Assembly (NCBI GenBank): GCA_034437615.1
Contig: DAOTTW010000013.1
Coordinates: forward strand, 1-14,453
Length of the DNA stretch: 14,453 nucleotides
DNA from: DAOTTW01 sp034437615
GTDB taxonomy: Bacteria > Chloroflexota > Anaerolineae > Aggregatilineales > Phototrophicaceae
Direction: 5' to 3'
The translations under genes and the position numbers were made by a program. Below, piece by piece: positions 1 through 6,553 of this stretch (the stretch's first letter is position 1; the number at the start of each line of letters is the position of its first letter). The notes below the pieces were generated by a model, which was not told the DNA's origin, made no database searches, and saw only the letters and a program-made list of their open reading frames with translations.

Positions 1-1418
1 GCATAGTTGCTGTCGGCGTCGCTGTTCACACTCAGCAATTCAAAGGCGACCAGCACAACAAGCAGCAACACACGGGCATTCTGTGGCAAACCCAAGCGCA
101 GCAGCAGCGCCAACGCCAGCACGACAAGCAGACTGAAAATAGCAGGGTTCGGGGCAGCGGCTAGCAGGTCATTCGCGCTGATTAATGCCGCAAACAGCAG
201 CAACCCCGTCAAGCCAAACAGCGCGTAAGCTCCACGACGCAACCACACAGGCACCGGACCAGCAAATGCATATGCGGCACCAATCCCGGCCAGTATCGCA
301 GCACTATGCGCGACCAGCATAGCCGCTCGTTCTTGCCCACGAAAATAGCTCAACCCCGGCAACGTGTTGTAAAGCAGATGATAAAGCGCCGTGTTTTCGC
401 CCAGGCTCAGCAATAACGCGATCAGCCCCAGGCCCAGCCAGAAAACGCTCTGCATCCAGCGCAAACGCGCCGCGACGTAGGCCAGCACCAGCGCCGGGAT
501 GCCCACATAAAGCGGCGACCAACGGCTGACCGCCCCCGGCAACAGTATTTGCAGCAGTTCATGCAGCGCAAAACCGCCTGATTTAGCCTTGAAGCCCAGA
601 TCACCGCGTGAGGCCAGCGCCAGATATTCGACACCGGGCAGAAACGTCACCGCCGTAACGCCGAAGGTCACACCGCCGAATAGCAGCAACGCTGTGATAA
701 AGCGCCGCCAGCCGATTTTTTGCTGCCAGATGCGAAAAACCAGCCAGGCAACCAGCGCCCAGGTCAGCAGGTAGCTCGTCTGTGGATGGCCAGCCAGCCA
801 CGACAGGCCCAGCGCCCAACCCGCCAGCAACAACCAGCCCCAACACAATGCCTTGTGCCGGGTCGCCTCTAAGATGCCCAGCGCCGCCAACGGAAACCAG
901 ATAAACGCCTCTAACAGCGCCGTCTGCAAGGGTGGGTAGCCACTCGTGAAGCCACCATAACCAGCAATCAGCGCGGCAATCAGTGCCCCGGCGACGCCGT
1001 GCACTGCATCCAACGTCAGGCGACGCACAAAGACATACATCAGCACCGTCAGTAGCAACACATGGAACGCCGCTTCCAGTTGCAGCGCGTTATAGGACCA
1101 CTCGCCTGCGGCAACGCTTAGCCCCATCGTCAGCAGGCGCGGTGGATAAAACACAGCCGCTTGCGTATCCGCAATGAAAGGCAGGCCACCGTTGTTATAG
1201 GGGTTCCATAACGGGATTTCACCCTCGGCCATGCGCTCGTATTGATAACCGCCAAACGCCACGAATTGCCGCGCAAAATCCCCATAGACGAAAGACGCCT
1301 GATCTGCTGCCACAGGCGTCAGGATGCGCCAGAAAAACAACAGCCACAGCAGCAGCAACGTCAGCAGCGCCAGCCCATCGTTACGTATGCGACCTATAGA
1401 ACGTAAACGCTGCATCAT
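1..1418 (-). CDS. YfhO-like multi-pass membrane protein, C-terminus beyond the window
   Basis: This is an open frame of 472 codons that runs off the left edge with no stop. Reading from ATG at 1418, the protein has a short basic N-terminus, then a hydrophobic helix at about residues 15-33 (LALLTLLLLWLLFFW). A luminal or extracellular loop follows with 'GDFARQF', 'GEIPLWNPYNNGG' and 'AAVFYPPRLL'. That loop pattern is typical of YfhO-type and related GT-C-fold membrane proteins, which are thought to add glycans to lipid-linked or wall polymers. At least nine further hydrophobic segments follow. The ATG overlaps the stop of the upstream GT4 gene (ATGA), so the two are translationally coupled. 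With the GT2 and GT4 genes upstream, a role in surface glycan assembly is likely. The exact substrate is unknown, and an O-antigen ligase-like or ArnT-like role is possible. Confidence 0.85.
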   Translation of the reverse strand, partial: MMQRLRSIGRIRNDGLALLTLLLLWLLFFWRILTPVAADQASFVYGDFARQFVAFGGYQYERMAEGEIPLWNPYNNGGLPFIADTQAAVFYPPRLLTMGLSVAAGEWSYNALQLEAAFHVLLLTVLMYVFVRRLTLDAVHGVAGALIAALIAGYGGFTSGYPPLQTALLEAFIWFPLAALGILEATRHKALCWGWLLLAGWALGLSWLAGHPQTSYLLTWALVAWLVFRIWQQKIGWRRFITALLLFGGVTFGVTAVTFLPGVEYLALASRGDLGFKAKSGGFALHELLQILLPGAVSRWSPLYVGIPALVLAYVAARLRWMQSVFWLGLGLIALLLSLGENTALYHLLYNTLPGLSYFRGQERAAMLVAHSAAILAGIGAAYAFAGPVPVWLRRGAYALFGLTGLLLFAALISANDLLAAAPNPAIFSLLVVLALALLLRLGLPQNARVLLLVVLVAFELLSVNSDADSNY

Positions 1419-2554
1419 AGCGCAACGCTGACCACGCGCTGATAAAAATCGGCGCACTTCTCCGCTATCGTATCCCAATCAAACACGCTATGCAGGCCAC
1501 GCACGTTACGCCGCAGTTTTTCGCGCTCTGCTGGCTTGTCGTATAGCTTTTGCAGCGCTTCGGCCAATAACGGCGAGTCATCCGGCGGTACGAATTGCAT
1601 CGTATCGGTAAACACCGGGATTTTCGTCTGTGGCCTGGTCGTGACGATAGGGCAAGCGTGCTGAATTGCTGCCATCAGGCTGCCGCGCCGGAAAGACGCC
1701 CCATCCCGAAACGGCAAAGCGACCACATCCGCTGCATTCAGATACGCCGTCACCTCATCGCTAGCGACAAAGCCCGTCCACAGCACATGCTCATCCAAAC
1801 CCAGCAGCAGCACCTGCCGATCAATCTCTTTCGCATACGCCACATTGGATTTATCGCTGCTGCCCGTGCGCCCACCGATCATCACCAGCTTCGCGGGCAC
1901 ACCATCGGCCCGTAGGATGGCCAGTGAACGCAGTAGCGTATCGACGCCCTTGCTGTGGTTGACGAACCCGAAATGCGCGATCAGATAATGCCTATCCTGC
2001 GCCCCAGCCTGCTTGCGCCACGCGGCGCGGTCATAATTCGGCGGCAAATCGGTCAGTATATTGCTGCCAATGGGGATCAGCGTGCTATACGGCAGATATT
2101 TCACCTGCTCGTAATCCGTCTGATTGGTGACAATCACACCAGCAGACTTTGTTGCAAGCCGCGTCACAATCCAGGGGCGCAAGCGTCCGGCCTTCGGGAA
2201 TAAATACGGGTGGCGCAGATCATGAAAGGTGGTGACGACAGGCACAGGCGCGACGAAACCGGGCAGAAAATGCACCGACGCGGACATACCAAACGCGGCA
2301 GTCTGGAATTGCAAGCTGATAACGTCTAGCGCTGTCGCCTCTGCCCATTTATGGATTTTGCGCATAGCACCATGCCCCCAGCGACCTTTATGCGTCATCA
2401 GTGATAGATTCAGGTCTGCGGAGCGCGTCCCCTCGCGGCTGAAGATATGCACATCGTGCCCCATCGCTTGCAATTTATCCGCGATGATGCGGCTGTAGGC
2501 CCCTACGCCGCCCTGCATCGGCGGATATTCACCTGTGACAATGCCGATTCGCAT
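1415..2554 (-). CDS. GT4-family glycosyltransferase (GT-B fold)
   Basis: The product (379 aa) is a cytoplasmic GT-B glycosyltransferase that would move a sugar from a nucleotide donor to a membrane or lipid acceptor. The N-terminal Rossmann half opens with 'GIVTGEYPPMQGGVGAYS', the usual GT4 acceptor-side glycine loop. The C-terminal donor half begins near residue 191 ('AHFGFVNHSKGVDTLL') and continues with 'KLVMIGG' and 'DVVALPF'. The EX7E motif of many GT4 enzymes is not recognisable. In its place is 'DGASFRRGSLMAAI' (residues 284-297), which looks like a conserved subfamily variant. ATG 2554 was chosen over an in-frame TTG at 2557 because AGGG at 2563-2566 is 8 bp away and the protein then begins exactly at the first beta strand. 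It lies 4 bp after the GT2 gene and overlaps the YfhO-like gene by 4 bp. Donor and acceptor cannot be told from sequence. Confidence 0.93.
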   Translation of the reverse strand: MRIGIVTGEYPPMQGGVGAYSRIIADKLQAMGHDVHIFSREGTRSADLNLSLMTHKGRWGHGAMRKIHKWAEATALDVISLQFQTAAFGMSASVHFLPGFVAPVPVVTTFHDLRHPYLFPKAGRLRPWIVTRLATKSAGVIVTNQTDYEQVKYLPYSTLIPIGSNILTDLPPNYDRAAWRKQAGAQDRHYLIAHFGFVNHSKGVDTLLRSLAILRADGVPAKLVMIGGRTGSSDKSNVAYAKEIDRQVLLLGLDEHVLWTGFVASDEVTAYLNAADVVALPFRDGASFRRGSLMAAIQHACPIVTTRPQTKIPVFTDTMQFVPPDDSPLLAEALQKLYDKPAEREKLRRNVRGLHSVFDWDTIAEKCADFYQRVVSVAL

Positions 2555-2558
2555 CAAC

Positions 2559-3524
2559 CTAGCCCTGCGCTTTCATTTGGATGCTGCTAGCATCGTCGCT
2601 TGCTCTCAGACCAGAGCGCAACACCTGCCAGTAAACGCGGATGCGTTCGTTGCGCATTTGGCGCTTATGCCCTAGCAGGCTTTTCGCGCCCTCAATACCG
2701 ATCTGCACCGCATAATTTGCCAGCAAAAACAGCCGCAGCATTGCCGCAAAACCGGGGCCGTGATGCTTGCTAAAATAACGCAGCTTGCTTTCCTGAAAGT
2801 GAATGTGGCGGCGTGCTCCGGCTTGATCGCTGCTTTTGCCACCATGATGCGTAATTTGCGCCTTGCCGAGATACACGACGCGCCAGCCTGCGTCCTTTGC
2901 CCGCTTGCACCAATCCAGTTCTTCGCTGTACATCACAAACGCCGTATCCAGCCCGCCGATTTGCTCATAGACCTCACGCCGTGCCATCAGCGCCGACCCC
3001 TGCACCCAATCGACATCCAACACCGCATTATCCGGTGCATTAGCCACATAATAGGCATCTAGCAATTTGCGCGGTGCGATAGGCTGCAACCATGTGCTTT
3101 CGAAAAAGGCCAGCGTTTTGGTCGGGAAGCGGCGGCGGCTGGATTGCGTGCCGCCGTCTGTATTCAGGGTATGCGGCCCCACAACACCCACAGTCGGGTT
3201 TGCGTCCAGATACGCCACCATTTGCGCCAGCGCATCCCCGATGACCTCGGTATCCGGGTTCAGCAGCAGCACACGCCGCCCCTGCGCCGCCGCCAGCCCG
3301 ATGTTGTTGCCGCGTGTGAAGCCCACGTTATCAGACTGCGCGAAAAGCCGCACCATCGGATAGCGCGTTTGCAGCAGCGTCACCGTCTGATCGCTACTGG
3401 CCGAATCTACGACGATAATTTCTGTGCCGAGGTTGTCATCCTGCGCCGATAGGATGCTATTTAGGCACGCGGCCAGATCATCAGCCACATTCCAGCTTAC
3501 AATAATGATGGATAAATCTAGCAT
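2559..3524 (-). CDS. GT2-family glycosyltransferase, rhamnosyltransferase-like
   Basis: The product (321 aa) has a GT-A fold. It starts with 'LSIIIVSWNV' and has the nucleotide-sugar motifs 'IIVVDSASSD' (D40) and 'GFTRGNNIG' (68-76). The metal-binding 'LLLNPDTEV' has its Asp at 91. 'GSALMARREVYEQIGGLD' is followed by 'EELDWCKRAKDAGW', the acidic catalytic region. This layout matches WbbL/rhamnosyltransferase-like GT2 enzymes that extend cell-surface polysaccharides. The C-terminal stretch near 262-283 is moderately hydrophobic and could associate with the membrane. Three in-frame starts exist: GTG 3536, ATG 3533 and ATG 3524. ATG 3524 is preferred because AGGGTG at 3534-3539 is 9 bp upstream of it but touches or overlaps the others. 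It is the first gene of the GT2-GT4-YfhO operon. The sugar transferred is not determinable here. Confidence 0.93.
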   Translation of the reverse strand: MLDLSIIIVSWNVADDLAACLNSILSAQDDNLGTEIIVVDSASSDQTVTLLQTRYPMVRLFAQSDNVGFTRGNNIGLAAAQGRRVLLLNPDTEVIGDALAQMVAYLDANPTVGVVGPHTLNTDGGTQSSRRRFPTKTLAFFESTWLQPIAPRKLLDAYYVANAPDNAVLDVDWVQGSALMARREVYEQIGGLDTAFVMYSEELDWCKRAKDAGWRVVYLGKAQITHHGGKSSDQAGARRHIHFQESKLRYFSKHHGPGFAAMLRLFLLANYAVQIGIEGAKSLLGHKRQMRNERIRVYWQVLRSGLRASDDASSIQMKAQG

Positions 3525-3533
3525 GGGCTGCAT

Positions 3534-3539
3534 CACCCT
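3534..3539 (-). promoter_or_regulatory. Ribosome binding site deciding the GT2 start
   Basis: AGGGTG on the minus strand lies 9 bp before ATG 3524. It overlaps GTG 3536 and directly abuts ATG 3533, so it favours the shortest start. Confidence 0.5.
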
Positions 3540-3561
3540 GTAAAATCCGAATAACGGCGCG

Positions 3562-3588
3562 ATTTTACCATCTGTTTACCGCTTGCAA
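3562..3588 (-). promoter_or_regulatory. Possible promoter of the glycosyltransferase operon
   Basis: On the minus strand, TTGCAA (3583-3588, 4 of 6 to TTGACA) is followed after 15 bp by TAAAAT (3562-3567, 5 of 6 to TATAAT). The spacer is short, so this is tentative. It would give a leader of about 30 nt to the GT2 start. The only alternative space is the 141 bp shared with the divergent plus-strand gene. Confidence 0.3.
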
Positions 3589-3625
3589 GAGATTTGATTA
3601 CAACTCCGCCGCATACTGTGAATAG

Positions 3626-3652
3626 CAAAACAAACACACACAGACACACAAA
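3626..3652 (+). other. A/C-rich, almost G-free leader before the plus-strand gene
   Basis: The 27 bases before the ribosome binding site of the secreted repeat protein are nearly all A and C, with a CA-repeat core and one G. Such leaders stay unstructured in RNA and can favour translation. The function here is inferred. AGGAG at 3654-3658 follows, 7 bp before ATG 3666. Confidence 0.35.
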
Positions 3653-3665
3653 TAGGAGCAACACC

Positions 3666-4475
3666 ATGACTATCGACATCAAACGCATCACCCTGGTACT
3701 GCTGAGCGTTATCGTGCTGGCACTGCCCACAAGCATCGCAATGGCGCAAGATGATAGCGGCGCAGGCCGCCCCGGTGACCGCTCGCGGGACCGTGGCCGG
3801 GATCGTATCGACCTCAACCTGATTGAAGCAATTAGCGACGCCGCCGGACTGGAACCGCGTGAAATCCTGCCGCAAATCCGCGATGGCGCGACGCTGGCCG
3901 AAATCATCGAGGCCAATGGGGGCAGTGTGGATGCCGTCATAGCCGAAGCCACTAGCACCATCAGCGCTGAGCTGGCCGAACGTGTGGCAGCAGGCGACAT
4001 CACACAGGACCGCGCCGACGCCTTGCTGGAACGGTTTGATGAAATGCTGGCCGACCTCATTAACGGTGAACTGCGTGACATGCGCGGCGTCCGTAATCGC
4101 TTCGGGGATCGCTTCGGGGAAGGTCGTGGGCCACGCGAACGCCTGGAAGAACGCCGGAGCAGGGAACGTGAACGCGGTGCAGTTATGCGCCTGGGCCGCA
4201 TGGTACTGGAAGAGACAAGCCTGACGCGGCAAGAACTGCGCGAACAAATCCAGGCAGGCAACACGATGGCGGATATCCTGAGCAGCAACGGCGTAGACGT
4301 AGATGGCTTCATCAACGAGGTAACGACACAAATCGAAGCACGTGTAAACGCAGCCGTTGAAGCAGGTCGCATTACAGCAGAAGTAGCCGAAGCCCGCATC
4401 GAACAAGGCCGTGAAACCCTGACGAACATCCTAAACCGCACCTTCGGCACAGCTTCAGTGGAGCCAACCGGCTAA
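3666..4475 (+). CDS. Secreted protein with two copies of a helical repeat
   Basis: The product is 269 aa. Residues 1-27 form a Sec signal peptide (basic MTIDIKR, hydrophobic core, cleavage likely after 'AMA' before QDD). An Arg/Asp/Gly-rich stretch (31-47) is followed by two homologous alpha-helical units at about 62-133 and 186-257. They align without gaps with about 28 identities in 72 positions, sharing 'NG..VD', 'AG.IT' and 'L..N'. An Arg/Glu/Gly-rich linker (138-172) separates them. The 'AGdIT...AdaLLER' pattern resembles DUF2680/YckD-type helical repeats of exported proteins, but I do not assign a function. The frame stays open upstream to 3594, but ATG 3666 is chosen because AGGAG lies just before it and the signal peptide starts there. 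It is the only plus-strand gene in the window, divergent from the glycosyltransferase operon and convergent with tatD, with a 19-bp gap and no visible terminator. Confidence 0.88.
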   Translation: MTIDIKRITLVLLSVIVLALPTSIAMAQDDSGAGRPGDRSRDRGRDRIDLNLIEAISDAAGLEPREILPQIRDGATLAEIIEANGGSVDAVIAEATSTISAELAERVAAGDITQDRADALLERFDEMLADLINGELRDMRGVRNRFGDRFGEGRGPRERLEERRSRERERGAVMRLGRMVLEETSLTRQELREQIQAGNTMADILSSNGVDVDGFINEVTTQIEARVNAAVEAGRITAEVAEARIEQGRETLTNILNRTFGTASVEPTG

Positions 4476-4494
4476 ACAAACCTGTGCGTCACCT

Positions 4495-5319
4495 TTAAAC
4501 AACCTCCGGTAACGCAAACAGGCGCATGGCATTCTCAGTGGATGCCTGCGCCACTTCGTTTACCGTCAGCCCCTTGACCTCGGCCAGTTTCTCCACGATG
4601 TACGGGATGTATGCGGGTTCGTTGCGCTTGCCCCGGTAAGGGTGCGGCGTCAAATACGGCCCGTCTGTCTCCACCAGGATGCGATCTAGCGGCACATCCT
4701 TTGCAATCGCCCGCAGATCATCGGCCTTTTTGAACGTAATCGGCCCCGTAAAGCCCAGGCAGAAACCCGCCGCTAACGCACGCTCGGCAATTTCCGCAGG
4801 TGCAGAAAACGAGTGCAGCACACCAGGACGCGACTGCAGGGCCTCCGGCAAATGCTGCGCCCAGCGCTCTAAGATCGGCAGCACGTCGTTATGGGCTTCG
4901 CGGTTGTGGATGATTACGGGCAGTTCGCGCTGTGCAGCAAGCTCAAGCTGCTGCTCAAAGGCATCGGCTTGTTTGGCCTTCGGGCTTTCATCCCAGTGAT
5001 AATCCAGCCCAATTTCACCGATAGCGACAGCGCCGGCTTGATATGAAAGACGCTCGATAGCCTGTAACGTATCCGCTGAAAAATCGGCGGTGCTATTCGG
5101 ATGCACGCCAACGGCTGCAAAAATCTCGCCAGGGTGTCCATCAGCCAGTAACAGCGCCTCACGCGCCGTCTTAGTGTCAATCGCCGGGATAATGACGCGC
5201 TTGACACCGGCAGCATGGGCGCGTTGCAACACATCGGCGCGGTCATCGTCGTACTGCTGCAAATTCAGGTGGCAGTGGGTGTCAATCAATGGTTGTAATC
5301 TGTGCGTGGGTGTCGTCAT
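4495..5319 (-). CDS. tatD: TatD-family metal-dependent hydrolase (DNase)
   Basis: The product (274 aa) is a cytoplasmic TIM-barrel hydrolase of the TatD family, whose members act as metal-dependent 3'-5' exonucleases on DNA and RNA. All the usual metal ligands are visible: 'DTHCHLN' (H15, H17), 'GEIGLDYHW' (E102), 'PVIIHNREA' (H138), 'VLHSFSA' (H169) and 'LVETDGPYL' (D219), plus the family signature 'PHPYRGKRNEPAYI'. ATG 5319 is preferred to GTG 5358 because AGG at 5326-5328 is 6 bp upstream and the family length is normally near 260 aa. The gene lies 62 bp downstream of the sugar-nucleotide dehydratase gene on the same strand and may be co-transcribed with it. The two have no known functional link, so the pairing may be incidental. 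Confidence 0.96.
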   Translation of the reverse strand: MTTPTHRLQPLIDTHCHLNLQQYDDDRADVLQRAHAAGVKRVIIPAIDTKTAREALLLADGHPGEIFAAVGVHPNSTADFSADTLQAIERLSYQAGAVAIGEIGLDYHWDESPKAKQADAFEQQLELAAQRELPVIIHNREAHNDVLPILERWAQHLPEALQSRPGVLHSFSAPAEIAERALAAGFCLGFTGPITFKKADDLRAIAKDVPLDRILVETDGPYLTPHPYRGKRNEPAYIPYIVEKLAEVKGLTVNEVAQASTENAMRLFALPEVV

Positions 5320-5381
5320 GGTTAGCCTATGTGATAGCGTCTTGCGGCTGTCGTTCACATGGTATCACATCTGATATTGTG

Positions 5382-6344
5382 CTAGTTGGGGCTGGATGCC
5401 TGCAAGCGTTGACGACAATCTGCCAGTAAATCCGCCAACGATTGCCGCAATGAGATTTGTGGTTGCCAGCCTGTCGCCTGCTGCAAGCGCGTGTAATCCC
5501 CCCGGACATACGGCACGTCAACCGGCCTGAGCTTGGCCGCGTCCACTTGCACGTCGATTTTTGCTGGCGTCAGGCTGAGCAACGTATCTAATAATTCCTG
5601 TATACTATGCATCTGATTCGACGCCACGTTATAGGCTTCACCCGGTTCGCCATGTTCGGCCAATAGCTGATAAGCCCGCACAACATCACGCACATCGGTA
5701 AAGTCGCGCTTTGCGCTCAGGTTGCCCACCTGCATCACGGGTGCGGATATGCCCGCTTCGATGCGTGCAATCTGCAAGGCAAAATCCGGTGCGACAAAGC
5801 TGGCGCTCTGGCGCGGCCCGATATGATTGAACGGACGTGCACGCACAATCGGCAGCTTGTAAGCGAGATGATATTGCAGGCTCATCAGGTCCTGTGCGGA
5901 TTTACTGAGGCTGTAGGGGCTGGTAGGCCGCAATGCACGGTCTTCGGTCAGGGGCCGCGTATCCTGCATATTCGCACCATAAATTTCCGATGACGTTACG
6001 GCGATGATACGCGCCGCAACGCCTACATCCACACAGGCTTGCAATACATTGAACTGAATGCGCAGATTCGTCTCTAGCGTATGCCAGGGGCGCTCGAAGG
6101 AGCGCTTGGCGGATGCCTGGCCCGCCAGATTGTAGATTACATCCGGTTGGACCTGTTGCAGCAGGTGCAGCACGGCGTCGTAGTCGCATAGATCGAGCTG
6201 CACATAGCGCTCATCCGCTAGTACCTGCGGTGGCACAGCCGAGAAGAACGTCCCGTAAAGCTGCGCGTCTGGCTGCACCCGCGTCAGATGCCGCACCAGA
6301 TGACAACCGGCAAAGCCACTAGCGCCTGTAATCAGTACCCGCAC
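5382..6344 (-). CDS. NDP-sugar dehydratase/reductase (GDP-mannose 4,6-dehydratase or RMD type)
   Basis: The product (320 aa) is an extended short-chain dehydrogenase that binds NAD(P) and a nucleotide sugar. It shows the Rossmann glycine motif 'GASGFAG' (7-13), the 'AGQAS' loop after 'VIYNL', the 'TSSEIYG' catalytic Ser/Glu region (117-123) and YSLSK (Y144, K148). 'ARPFNHIGPRQS' (169-180) is strongly reminiscent of GDP-6-deoxy-D-mannose reductases and related GDP-mannose 4,6-dehydratases that make GDP-D-rhamnose or GDP-fucose precursors. Telling dehydratase from reductase would need a phylogeny. The start is taken as GTG 6344, with AAGGG at 6352-6356 7 bp away; a TTG at 6350 is only 1 bp from it. 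It could supply an activated deoxysugar to the glycosyltransferases about 2 kb away. That link is inference. Confidence 0.92.
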   Translation of the reverse strand: MRVLITGASGFAGCHLVRHLTRVQPDAQLYGTFFSAVPPQVLADERYVQLDLCDYDAVLHLLQQVQPDVIYNLAGQASAKRSFERPWHTLETNLRIQFNVLQACVDVGVAARIIAVTSSEIYGANMQDTRPLTEDRALRPTSPYSLSKSAQDLMSLQYHLAYKLPIVRARPFNHIGPRQSASFVAPDFALQIARIEAGISAPVMQVGNLSAKRDFTDVRDVVRAYQLLAEHGEPGEAYNVASNQMHSIQELLDTLLSLTPAKIDVQVDAAKLRPVDVPYVRGDYTRLQQATGWQPQISLRQSLADLLADCRQRLQASSPN

Positions 6345-6351
6345 AATCAAA

Positions 6352-6356
6352 CCCTT
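6352..6356 (-). promoter_or_regulatory. Ribosome binding site selecting a GTG start
   Basis: AAGGG on the minus strand is 7 bp upstream of GTG 6344 and 1 bp from the alternative TTG 6350. Spacing supports the GTG start of the NDP-sugar dehydratase gene. Confidence 0.5.
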
Positions 6357-6382
6357 CTGTTTTTCGCCCTATTAGCGCACAA

Positions 6383-6391
6383 ATTATAACA
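6383..6391 (-). promoter_or_regulatory. Extended -10 promoter of the NDP-sugar dehydratase gene
   Basis: The minus strand reads TGTTATAAT, a perfect TATAAT with the TGn extension. No good -35 box is seen at 16-18 bp, as is common for extended -10 promoters. Transcription would start near 6376, giving a leader of about 30 nt to GTG 6344. Confidence 0.6.
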
Positions 6392-6475
6392 AGCGCTAGA
6401 CAAGGCACCAGTGCAGCGTAGCGGAAATACTGTAGCAGTTTACAGGTGCACAAAAACACGTCTCCACGAACGTTA

Positions 6476-6519
6476 CCCCGTAGGGACGCCATTCTTGGCG
6501 TCCGGGGCGGCGTAGCCGC
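6476..6519. repeat. GTAGGG-type hairpin with a second small hairpin
   Basis: GGACGCCA (6484-6491) and TGGCGTCC (6496-6503) form a perfect 8-bp stem with loop TTCT. Outside it, CCCC (6476-6479) can pair with GGGG (6504-6507), leaving GTAG as a one-sided bulge. GCGGC (6507-6511) and GCCGC (6515-6519) form a second short hairpin. It lies in the 209-bp gap between the lipoprotein gene's stop and the NDP-sugar dehydratase start. There is no T-tract on either strand, so it is more likely a dispersed REP-like element than an intrinsic terminator. Otherwise the gap (6345-6553) holds the dehydratase promoter and no gene. Confidence 0.65.
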
Positions 6520-6553
6520 ATTGCAACCGTATCTACACCATCATGCAGCGGAA

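Noticed and set aside
2495..2506. GTAGGCCCCTAC near-palindrome resembling the GTAGGG repeats
   Set aside because: It is explained by coding of the conserved 'GVGAYS' loop in the GT4 gene and is too short to call a repeat.
3533..4450. Long Ser/Arg-rich reading frames on the minus strand opposite the secreted repeat protein
   Set aside because: They have skewed low-complexity composition and no ribosome binding site, and they mirror a gene with a signal peptide, a good ribosome binding site and a real internal repeat.
5329..5370. TGTGA/TCACA half-sites upstream of tatD that could suggest a CRP-like operator
   Set aside because: The half-sites are 27 bp apart or in direct orientation, not the 6-bp spaced inverted form, so this is probably chance.
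5913..5921. GTAGGGGCT, identical to 9 bases of the MITE palindrome
   Set aside because: It lies inside the conserved YSLSK coding region of the dehydratase and has no inverted partner nearby.
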